Assembly (NCBI RefSeq): GCF_037325665.1 | Contig: NC_090251.1 | Coordinates: 22,061,029-22,125,028, forward strand | DNA length: 64,000 nucleotides | Origin: Littorina saxatilis | Lineage: Eukaryota; Mollusca; Gastropoda; Littorinimorpha; Littorinidae | Direction of reading: 5' to 3' | Shown here: positions 56,901-64,000 of the stretch, in pieces | Position numbering within the stretch: position 1 is the stretch's first letter | How the letters are laid out: each line of letters starts with the position of its first letter | Notes under the pieces: generated by a model | Told to the model about the DNA's origin: nothing | The model's input: only the letters and a program-made list of their open reading frames with translations | Databases searched by the model: none | Program-made: the position numbers and the translations under genes

Positions 56901-58508
56901 ATAAGGAGAAAGAGTCAAATATCTTACGCAAGGATCATTCCGTCCACTTCGTCGTCTGCTCTGGAGTCGTCAAAAGGTATACCCATGTTGTCTTCCTCCA
57001 TATCCTCTGTAAGTCAATGTCACAATCAACCATCAAGCCTGAACATCTGACAATGAAAGCATTTTCTTTGAGCGCATAATTATTCCAATGACTAAACCAT
57101 TTTAGAAATCTGAGCTGAAAAGTGTTTCAAAACCTTGTTCTTGATAAAGGTAAGTTATGCGATACTCCTAGCACTTTAAACTCCCTGATGTGAATTTTAC
57201 TATGAGGTGCCAAGCCTTTCAACTTGTTGACAAAACAAAGAATAAATTTGTCATTTTAGATCCGTGTCTAGGTGCGATTCTATTCTCCAGAAATGCTCTA
57301 AAGCTCCTGGTATACTTTTCTGTAAGTCCGTTCAATTCACAAACGAGGGGTCAAAATACAGCAAGACTATAAAGGTCCACACTGCTTCGTTAAATACACG
57401 CTTTGCAAGCAACCACCTCGGATAATACAGTGGAGCCTCAGTTCTAAGACCCTCCATTATAAGACATTTGTTTGTTTGTTTGCTTAACGCCCAGCCGACC
57501 ACGAAGGGCCATATCAGGGCGGTGCTGCTTTGACATTTAACGTGCGCCACACACAAGACAGAAGTCGCAGCACAGGCTTCATGTCTCACCCAGTCACATT
57601 ATTCTGACACCGGACCAACCAGTCCTAGCACTAACCCCATAATGCCAGACGCCAGGCGGAGCAGCCACGAGATTGCCAATTTTAAAGTCTATTATAAGAC
57701 ATGTCCTTCAACGTTTTCTTCCTAATGACACTAACTTTATTTCCATTTGAAGACTCTTTGAAGACCTACCTTTGTGAGATTTCAGGTCTCCACACAGAGG
57801 CATCTCTGTAGTCACAAGACAAAGAGCCAGCAAAGACAACTTACCATCGGAATCACACATGTCGCCCCCGTTGGCCCTCTCCTCCTCCAACGTGGACGTG
57901 TTAGCTCTGGACTGCATCTTGGCCAGGCTGGCTTGTGACGGCCCTCTACCCATCGTCTGCCCAACACAACATCAGCACTGCTGTGAACACCCCGTGTAAT
58001 GCTACCAACGCTGGCCGCTGCAGCCACCAACCAAACTGCTGCTTCAACTCCAAGAATGCTGTGAGCGCCCTGCGTAAAGCCTGCAACGCTCTCCGCCGCA
58101 GCCACACTGCCGCTCCTACACTCTACGCTACTTCAAAGAATATCAGCATTGCCACTTTCTATTGCAGCTCTCAATGTTCACGCTTTAGTCTAAAGGCAAA
58201 TTCGCCATTAATACATCCTCTGATTCTCCAATGGTTCCATTTCAACTAATAATTTCGAATTACAAGGCACAGTACTGTGAGTTTACAGTTTTTAATTTAA
58301 AGTAGCACACTTACAATAGAGCAAATTGCCAATCAGGCCCAAACTTTATTTGCACTGCCAGATGAGAAACTTCACCACTGCACCAACATCAAAGTATTAA
58401 AACAATCAGTCTCATCTGTTTCTTCCCCATTAACTTCATCACCAGAGCACAAAACTCTCTACTCACCATTGTGATCCTTTGGTAATGATGAAGGCGTGAC
58501 TTCAGGTA
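47929..58508 (-). CDS. Unrecognised gene, 3' part, 7 exons, acidic disordered tail
   Basis: Exons in transcript order are 58508-58467, 57956-57845, 57805-57770, 57006-56928, 56178-56092, 55465-55306 and 47967-47929. Every border is AG/GT and the phases agree throughout (0, 1, 1, 2, 2, 0), giving 184 codons and TGA; upstream exons lie to the right. The product begins YLKSRLHHYQRITM, then GRGPSQASLAKMQSRANTST, an acidic block MEEDNMGIPFDDSRADDE, a basic block SPRCSSPAMSRRK, a Ser/Asp-rich block SEIMTDGSFDSDKP, then PRPRVLFPDTDITDEDTSAK, and ends NLADDDDISL. Many Ser/Thr next to acidic residues suggest kinase sites. I cannot name the protein. The last exon is the least certain: it depends on one acceptor, TGTTTCAG. 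The last intron would hold DIRS copy C. Confidence 0.7.
47968..48566 (-). other. Last intron of the unrecognised gene, left part
   Basis: No repeat or exon seen before the DIRS element starts. Confidence 0.5.
48991..49410 (+). repeat. ~0.2 kb direct duplication in the leader of DIRS copy C
   Basis: GCCATTTTGTTGTGTGAGTT occurs at about 49010 and again at about 49221, followed in both by AGCTCGTGTGACTTTG-type sequence and a GTCGTTTAGACTTA-GTTTCAGTA stretch. The unit is about 210 bp. Confidence 0.8.
49422..51585 (+). mobile_element. Gag-like region of DIRS copy C
   Basis: It starts MSDSDKRRGKSDPKGK and is Ser/Ala/Pro-rich for about 350 residues. A conserved block AAEVTSRYFPEGVV (shared with copy A) follows, and the C-terminal part is basic and glycine-rich (GRGRGGSG), which suits nucleic-acid binding. 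No zinc knuckle was seen. Gag-like function is assigned from position before the RT region in this family. Confidence 0.75.
51622..53520 (+). mobile_element. Reverse transcriptase-RNase H region of DIRS copy C
   Basis: Ordered RT motifs are SIDLTDAYFHI (catalytic Asp), LPFGLSLAPWIFT and YLDDWL (the YxDD box in its DIRS form). RNase H motifs LFTDASREGWGAH and LFTDNMTVAAYINKQGG follow, with ARYLPGRLNTLADALSR as the last catalytic block. A FVSPFPD motif closes the region. The order and the YLDDW box are typical of DIRS elements and their Ngaro/PAT relatives. Confidence 0.92.
53515..54584 (+). mobile_element. Tyrosine recombinase region of DIRS copy C
   Basis: The frame overlaps the RT/RNase H region (it is open from 52398), as is usual in this family. 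An N-terminal SAM-like part (STSSVYASHWKAWTAWCS, SIQVANHLSFMSS) precedes the catalytic part: Arg in LLATARRGSEVHAL, the HETRAWASS box (His-x-x-Arg) and the nucleophile Tyr in INFYLRDV. This recombinase replaces the DDE integrase of LTR elements. Confidence 0.92.
55020..55305 (-). other. Intron right of DIRS copy C with a short repeat
   Basis: 55157-55215 (GGAAAAACAGCCAAGAAAAC, CTCCTAAACCGGGC) resembles three further copies at 56320-56470. Confidence 0.55.
55536..55696. mobile_element. CATGGGTGCAA-ended MITE (161 bp)
   Basis: Inverted ends CATGGGTGCAA / TTGCACCCATG and a 6-bp duplication TATATG (55530-55535 and 55697-55702). The interior has AAAAACCGGCAAAAG and GCCGGCTGCCGGC-type blocks as in its relatives. 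Confidence 0.85.
56179..56927 (-). other. Intron with three copies of a ~55-bp repeat
   Basis: 56320-56470 carries three diverged copies of AAACAGCCAAGAAAACC-type sequence (one more at 55157-55215). The remainder is unassigned. Confidence 0.6.
57007..57427 (-). other. Intron of the unrecognised gene
   Basis: No repeat or exon recognised. Confidence 0.5.
57428..57712. mobile_element. CAGTGGAGCC pogo-like fragment interrupted by a SINE
   Basis: TACAGTGGAGCCTCAGTTCT opens the fragment. It is broken by the SINE at 57468-57690 and continues as TATTATAAGACATGTCC. Confidence 0.6.
57468..57690 (-). mobile_element. 5'-truncated tRNA-derived SINE with 12-bp target duplication
   Basis: Same family as 15947-16239. 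The tRNA-like head is missing, and the body and tail (GGGCGTTAAGCAAACAAACA on the minus strand) are intact. It is flanked by ATTATAAGACAT at 57456-57467 and 57691-57702. Confidence 0.92.
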
Positions 58509-58953
58509 CTGAAAATAACAATAGGATAAAGTCCTCAGAAACAGTCACTTCAAACAGGATCATCAGTCATATTTGGTATAAAAAATAATATATAATGGCC
58601 AATAGCGAGTGTCTGCATTGCCATTTTTTAAGTGTGTAAAATGTTCTCTGACACAAATTCTGACAGCTACACGGAATGAAAATCATAAATGAGTACTAAG
58701 ACTCACCAGAAAGAGCAAACTTTTTGCATGCTTGTGATTATTTGTTTGAGCGTAGCAATTCTAAGCTTGGCGTACCAGCGTTATTTGTCTTAAAACGTAG
58801 CAGATGGCAGCTTTGAAAAAGAAACATTCATAGCCATAGATCAGCAAAACCTCTTTACTTATTTTGAATTGCTGAAATTGTTGCTATCATTTCAGCAGCC
58901 CTGCAGAACTTATTGACAGTGCCAGAAAGGTATTGCCTGTGGCTGTAAATTGC
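58509..58953 (-). other. Intron upstream of the first readable exon
   Basis: 58600-58790 resembles 55735-55930 (TGTCTGCATTGCCA, GAGTACTA/CAAGACTCAC, AATTCTAAGCTTGGC), so both are copies of an unnamed ~200-bp dispersed repeat. A weaker relative lies at 39590-39700. Confidence 0.6.
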
Positions 58954-58960
58954 CTATATA

Positions 58961-60008
58961 CATGGGTGGGAGCCCCAAATGTTGCCAGGACTGAACATTT
59001 TGGAAGGCCAGGGTTCAGAGGCTGCTAAGGATCTGGCGGGGTGCAGGGGCAGTGCCCTTGCTGGGGGGGTCTTGGGGGGGCAGTGCCCCCCAGCCAAAAA
59101 TGAATTTTTGCATTTTAGGGAGGGTTTAGGTGGCCTCTCCTGACTTTAAATTTTAGAACAAACAAGCTTTTTGGAGATGCATAATATATACATCTTGTAA
59201 ACTTGAAGGTTTTTGTAACTGACCAGCTGAAAATTAATTTTAGCATTTCACGAGGGGGCTATTTGAGCCTCTGCTGGCTTTAAAACTGATAACAGCAAAC
59301 AAACAACAACAAATGGGGGAGGGGGGATGCACAAAATCAAAAACCTCTATACTTGGTTGAATCACTCTTGCTAGAGGGTCTATAAAAAACAAGTAGTAAA
59401 CACATTTCAAGAAGGTTTTTTTAGAAGCCCATATAAGCTTAAACAAAATCTTAAATTTGGAGATGCACAAAAGTACAAAATCTTGTAAACTTGAAGGTAT
59501 TTGTAACCAGCTGAAAGTGAATTTTTAGCAATTTAAGAGTTGCTATTTGAGCCTCTCCTGGCTCTGAAACTGAAAACAGCACACACTTTTTTTTTTTTTG
59601 GGGGGGGGGGGGGGCATAAAATAAAAAAAACTGCTATACTTGAAGGTGTTTGGTTGCATCACTCTTGCTAGTGGGTCTACAAAAACAAGTGGTAAACAAA
59701 TTTCAAGGGTTTTAGAAGCGGCTTAAACAAAAACTTAAAATTAGAGATGCACATAATTAAAAAATCTTGTAAACTTGAAGGTATTTGATTTCATCACCTA
59801 GTTTTGTCTTTGTTTAAAACAAATGTTTATTGCATTAAAGGAAAATCGCCATGCAAACAAAGCTCCCTACATCTCAGTGAAAAGTAGTTGAACTGTTCAC
59901 AGAACGGAGTGTAAACAACAGCTGCCAGGGACTAACAAAAAAAGGTATATAAATTTTTTTTTTAAAAAGGCCAAAATTCTTCCTGGGACGGAAGAAATCC
60001 CACCCCTG
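58961..60008. mobile_element. Large CATGGGTGGG-ended element with 7-bp duplication
   Basis: Ends CATGGGTGGGA / TCCCACCCCTG, flanked by CTATATA (58954-58960 and 60009-60015). Inside, a ~290-bp unit with AATCTTGTAAACTTGAAGGT and GCTATTTGAGCCTCT is repeated about three times (59140-59800). The GCGGGGTGCAGGGGCAGTGC block near 59036 is shared with 40419-40724. Noncoding. Confidence 0.75.
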
Positions 60009-60090
60009 CTATATATTTATGTCCATTTCAATGAATTTACAGAAGAAAATAAATCTCAGTAACATTCCTGATAAATTCAAACCTGTCTAC

Positions 60091-60316
60091 ATGGGTGAAA
60101 CCTAGGAAAATCAAATTGACTGAAATTTTTTTTGAGGCAGGGGTCCAGGGGCCGTGTAGGCCCTGGCGGGGTACGGGGTATGAATTTTTGCATTATTCGT
60201 TGTGATTTTGTGGCCTTTCCTGGCAAAAAAATACACTATCATGCAGGTCAAAAAAATACCTTCAGATTCTAATGATATGGTAAAAAGGTAAACAAAATCA
60301 AAACAATTCACAGAAG
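60091..60316. mobile_element. Truncated CATGGGTG-family element
   Basis: Starts CATGGGTGAAACCTAGGAAA and contains GGGGTCCAGGGGCCGTGTAG and CTGGCGGGGTACGGGG. The right end is not found before the Tigger-like element. Confidence 0.6.
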
Positions 60317-62241
60317 TACAGTGGAACCCCTCACAAGGACCCCCTCTCTAACGACTACCCCGCCACAACGACCCCCCTCTCTAACGACTACCCCGCCACA
60401 ACGACCCCCCTCTCTAACGACTACCCCGCCACAACGACCCCCCTCTCTAACGACTACCCCGCCACAACGACCCCCCTCTCTAACGACTACCCCGCCACAA
60501 CGACCCCCCTCTCTAACGACTACCCCGCCACAACGACCCCCCTCTCCAACGACTACCCCGCCACAACGACCCCCCTCTCTAACGACTACCCCGCCACAAC
60601 GACCCCCCTCTCCAACGACTACCCCGCCACAACGACCCCCCTCTCCAACGACTACCCCGCCACAACGACCCCCCTCTCTAACGACTACCCCGCCACAACG
60701 ACCCCCCTCTCCAACGACTACCCCGCCACAACGACCCCCCTCTCCAACGACTACCCCGCCACAACGACCCCCCTCTCTAACGACTACCCCGCCACAACGA
60801 CCCCCCTCTCCAACGACTACCCCGCCACAACGACCCCCCTCTCCAACGACTACCCCGCCACAACGACCCCCCTCTCCAACGACTACCCCGCCACAACGAC
60901 CCCCCTCTCCAACGACCCCCCTCTCCAACAACTACCCCGCCACAACGACCCCCCTCTCCAACGACTACCCCGCCACAACGACCCCCCTCTCCAACGACTA
61001 CTCCGCCACAACGACCCCCCTCTCCAACGACTACCCCGCCACAAGGACCCCCCTCTCTAACGACTACCCTGCCACAAGGACCCCCCTCTCTCACGACTAC
61101 CCCGCCACAACGACCCCCCTCTCTAACGACTACCCCGCCACAACGACCCTTTTTTTTTGTAACCGATGTGTTTCCTTATATAGTTGTCACCAGTGTAGCG
61201 ACCACCCCGCTCTAACGTCTAAGGACCGACCTAACAGCTTGTGTAACGACTTCGTCAGACAAAGCCAAGACTCAGTCTCAGTCAGCGTAACGCATCACTG
61301 ACAAACCGGTTATAACCAGTTATACCCATCTCGCGTAAGCAAAGGCACTAAACCGCTCAGAGGTGTGATGGTTGGGTGGGCTGAGTAAACATCACAAACC
61401 AATCATCGAGAAAAAAAATTCACGTGACCCACATACACCGTTCAACTCAGTCAGAATAGACAGTCTTTGGACAGAAGAGCAGTGGAGATCGACTTGGCGT
61501 CTACAAATAAAATAAAATATTTAACTCTTGAAAATCGAGTGAATGTTGTGAACAGACACAAAAAGGGAGAAACTGTCATCGCGATTGCAAAAAGTCTTGA
61601 TGTTGGAAAATCGCAAATTTAAAGAATTATCCCAGACAAAGAAAACATTCTGAAAAGGTGGGAAAGTGGTGACAATGCCGATCGAATGCGATCAAAGGCA
61701 GAAGACAACATACTCTGACGTAAATGAAAAGGTTTGGGATTGGTTCCCGGCTGCCAGAAAAAAGAATTTTCCGTCCTGCGTGTGCGGGGAGATCAAAGGC
61801 AGGTCCATTGTGATAGCTGGGTGCCCTTGTTTATAGACACTGACCTTCCCAGGGGTCAATGACCCAGTTTTAGCTATGAGAGGTGGTTCCCCTTTCATAT
61901 CTGAGAGAGGAAACACTTCCTGCACCCCGGTCAGTGACCGAGTTTAACCTATGGGGAGTTTAACCTATGGGGCGGTCTCTTTGATGTCTTGAGAGGAAAC
62001 TTGGCCAGGGTAGTACATGCACCGGAACTGGTGGACACCATGGACAATGTCAAACATGAAATCGAAGCAGTTTGCTTGAGGAAACGGTCGTCAGCAACTC
62101 AAACTTCTCTGTTTTCTTTTTTTTAAGAAAATCTGACTTTCTTTGTGGCCCCCTGACCCCCTCCCTCTGTGAGGACCCCCCCTCCATAAGGACCGATTTT
62201 TGTCAACATTTTCAAGGTCACTAGAGAGGGGTTCCACTGTA
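60317..62241 (+). mobile_element. Tigger/pogo-like DNA transposon relic with satellite expansion
   Basis: Inverted ends CAGTGGAACCCCTC / GAGGGGTTCCACTG with TA on both sides. Left of the coding remnant the subterminal sequence is expanded into about 24 copies of a 33-bp unit (ACGACCCCCCTCTCTAACGA core, 60365-61150). This is the one copy in the window that ties CAGTGGAACC ends to a transposase, and it therefore assigns the whole group to pogo/Tigger. The long Pro/Thr reading at 60321-61301 is a translation of the satellite. Confidence 0.85.
61515..62095 (+). pseudogene. CENP-B/Tigger-type transposase remnant
   Basis: 61515-61710 reads KYLTLENRVNVVNRHKKGET, then VIAIAKSLDVGKSQI, which is the CENP-B N-terminal helix-turn-helix of Tigger transposases. 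An in-frame stop follows, and the same frame continues KENILKRWESGDNADRMRSK. After a frame change, DVNEKVWDWFPAARKKNFPS (about 61711) matches the start of the second DNA-binding domain (family: WFKQARAKNVPVS). Most of the DDE catalytic part is missing. It cannot be active. Confidence 0.8.
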
Positions 62242-62594
62242 ATCATTTTTCTTTTGTATCCTTTCACACTTGCATCTTCCAACACAACCACACAATTGAT
62301 AACAATTAACATTGACAACAGCCATACTACATGAAATAGAAAGTGAACAACTGAACTGAAATAAAAGTTCGAAATATTTAATTATAAGAAGCAAACATTG
62401 CCAGACAGGCATTGAAATAAATGATGAAACAGAATGTCACACATGCAAACAGAATGATGTAGCACTGCACAAAGTAGCAACTAAGCAGTAGCATCTCTCA
62501 TAGTGCAACGTTCTCAAGGAAAAGCACTTGAGTTTCAAGCACCAAACTTATCACACACAGTTTTAGTTTCATGAACTCCAACCAGTCCCATCGC
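62242..62594. other. Unassigned DNA
   Basis: No repeat or coding signal seen. Confidence 0.5.
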
Positions 62595-62600
62595 CATTTG

Positions 62601-62901
62601 CATGGGTGTTACTGGGAAAAATCAAAAAACCTGAAAGGCAGGGGTCCAAAATGCTCAAGTTTGAAAGAAAGTTTCTGGACACCGACGAAACCAAATTATA
62701 ATAAGCAAGATGGCGGCAAATCCAAGGGAGCGAACCGAGAAAGCACGCGAACCGGTGTCAAAAGTCGGATCGGAACCGCTGCTCGTTATTTCAACTTAGC
62801 AAAACGAAGCTTTTTTTTCTTCTTTTTTTTTCCGGAATTTTCGGCTTCAGATTTTTTCAAAAACCGGAAATCCGGCAAAAGCCGGAAGAGTAACACCCAT
62901 G
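62601..62901. mobile_element. CATGGGTGTTAC-ended MITE, hit by a second element
   Basis: Inverted ends CATGGGTGTTAC / GTAACACCCATG. Its duplication is CATTTG: left copy at 62595-62600, right copy displaced to 63831-63836, because a hAT-like element inserted exactly at its right edge. Confidence 0.8.
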
Positions 62902-63824
62902 CAGACCTGTTTACCCTAAACCTGAGGCAAGAGTACTTTTTCAAAAAGTTAAGTGTATTTTTCAAAAAGTTGGTGTACTTTGCAAGCAAAGCCATATGGG
63001 CTAGGCAAAACGTACGTGGGCCGTGGGTGCAAACGTGTCTGTGTAAGAATAGCATGTCTTGTGAACATCTTCAGAATTTAACTCCTTCCGATACAACAGG
63101 GATAAAACAATTTTATTTACCTGTCAGTTTATAACATTATAACCAGTGTCTTCCAAGCAGATTGATGATGAAAAGATGAAGTTCGTGAAATAACATCTGC
63201 GGTTGACAGTGGCAAGTTCATTTTTACAATCATCTCAGAAAACATTGCTTCAGCACGGACTACAGCCTTTTCTTCTGGCAGGATTTGCTTTGCGGGAATG
63301 AACTTCATAATTCCATGGCAGCTTTCAGCGGATTTCTTTGCAGCAACCTTGTCCATGTGAGTTTTGGAACTGCAGTGTCATTCGATGTCATATTTCCCAA
63401 CATGGACAACGGAGAAATCTGATTTACAATACTTGCAGTGTGCATGACTTTTTCCCATAGTAGACTTCACAATTCCTGGCTCTTTCTTATATTTCTCCAA
63501 GAAAATCTGCTGCTTCTGCTGTTTAGACTTGGTACAGTCATCCGAAACTGTCACATTTTACCGCTTCATTTTGCCACGATTGTCCAGACGATCGCACGTG
63601 CCAACAACTGAACAAGGTTTCCACAGCTGAAGACTCGCTGTCATAGTTATCTCCCTTCGACCGAAACCGGTATCAGTTGTACCATCCCGTAATCAGCACA
63701 CCAACACCGGAAAACGTATTCTAGACTTTTTCTTATGCGTATTTTGTGCGTGTGTCGCGTATTTGCGTACTGATAATAATTTGGCGTACAAAATACGCCC
63801 AAATCGTACTGGTAAACAGGTCTG
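62902..63824 (-). mobile_element. hAT-like element (CAGACCTGTTTACC ends) with zinc-finger remnant
   Basis: 14-bp inverted ends CAGACCTGTTTACC and GGTAAACAGGTCTG, flanked by CCCATG on both sides (62896-62901 and 63825-63830). On the minus strand it carries the N-terminal fragment of a BED-type zinc-finger protein but no catalytic domain, so it is an internally deleted copy. Confidence 0.75.
63129..63570 (-). pseudogene. BED-like zinc-finger transposase fragment
   Basis: The readable product includes QIFLEKYKKEPGIVKSTMGK, then HCKYCKSDFSVVHVGKYDIE, an in-frame stop, and HCSSKTHMDKVAAKK. The C-x2-C and the later H-x5-H with a GxYDI between are the BED/hAT finger pattern. PAKQILPEEKAVVRAEAMFS follows. 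It ends soon after in unrelated sequence. A BED-finger host protein is less likely, because the inverted ends enclose it. Confidence 0.65.
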
Positions 63825-63836
63825 CCCATGCATTTG

Positions 63837-64000
63837 TTGGCTAGACCAGCTTCAATAAGATCTGTCCGTGCGTTTTCCGTCAAAACCGGCATCTTTGTCG
63901 CAGAAATCGTGTCAGCACTTCGTAATGCCTGCCAAAACGCGAGAGAACTTTTTTTTTTAATTCGTGATGCAGAGCGAATCCGAAGAAACCTCACCTACGG
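63837..64000. other. Window end, unassigned
   Basis: No feature supported; a short T-run is at 63950-63958. Confidence 0.5.

Noticed and set aside
58467-58508. Reading the 42-bp exon in the frame giving PEVTPSSLPKDHN
   Set aside because: That phase leads to an immediate stop in the next exon; the frame YLKSRLHHYQRITM joins cleanly to the following exon.
60321-61301. A 326-codon Pro/Thr-rich open reading frame (and its antisense 207-codon Gly/Val frame)
   Set aside because: It is a translation of the 33-bp satellite inside the Tigger-like element; the unit length is divisible by three, so frames stay open by default.
61441-62241. Host CENP-B-like gene
   Set aside because: The remnant is enclosed by transposon ends, has an in-frame stop and a frame change, and lacks most of the protein.
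63129-63570. Host BED zinc-finger gene
   Set aside because: It lies inside inverted ends with a target duplication, has an in-frame stop and no further domains.

Overview
The window is animal nuclear DNA, most likely from a marine gastropod and perhaps a periwinkle-like caenogastropod. The evidence is small exons with GT-AG introns that keep codon phase across splice sites, long repeat-filled introns, tRNA-derived SINEs, and dispersed repeats of a kind I know from molluscan sequence (ends such as GTTAAACACCAAATAAAG and runs of TGACCTTGACC). The species is an inference and no database was searched. Three host genes can be read. (1) At 608-11278 (+) lies the 3' part of a harmonin (USH1C) orthologue: a short coiled-coil-like exon, a proline/serine/threonine-rich region dominated by one 1.7 kb exon, the third PDZ domain split over four exons, and a C-terminus ending ECVTYF. 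(2) At 21962-36349 (-) is a complete six-exon DRAM2-like gene of 263 codons for a six-pass lysosomal/autophagy membrane protein. (3) At about 47929-58508 (-) is the 3' part of a gene I do not recognise, with seven phase-consistent exons that encode an acidic, low-complexity, probably phosphorylated tail. Between and inside these genes the DNA is a dense stack of mobile elements. Three DIRS-like tyrosine-recombinase retroelements occur at 18721-21898 (-, internally deleted), 26485-33304 (-, full length but decayed) and 48567-55019 (+, close to whole). Each shows inverted ends and an internal complementary region made of the complements of both ends. Other elements are: pogo/Tigger-type DNA elements ending CAGTGGAACC, one of which (60317-62241) keeps a recognisable CENP-B-like transposase remnant; an unrelated pogo-like element ending CAGCAGTCCCT; a mariner relic; TTAA-flanked piggyBac-like MITEs; several families of short hAT-like elements with 5-7 bp target duplications; a 2.1 kb foldback element with about 0.7 kb arms; and at least three SINE or SINE-like families. 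Layout: 1-12.8 kb harmonin plus satellite arrays; 12.8-18.7 kb intergenic repeats and SINEs; 18.7-36.4 kb DRAM2-like gene, with one DIRS element in its 3' untranslated region and another in its fourth coding intron; 36.4-47.9 kb relic transposons, MITEs and SINE-like copies; 47.9-58.5 kb the unrecognised gene with the youngest DIRS element in its last intron; 58.5-64 kb large MITEs, the Tigger-like element and a hAT-like element. The three host genes are not visibly connected in function. The most informative structure is the nesting and the end structure of the mobile elements. Several independent CAGTGGAACC elements also seem to have grown long internal tandem arrays, some close to splice sites.
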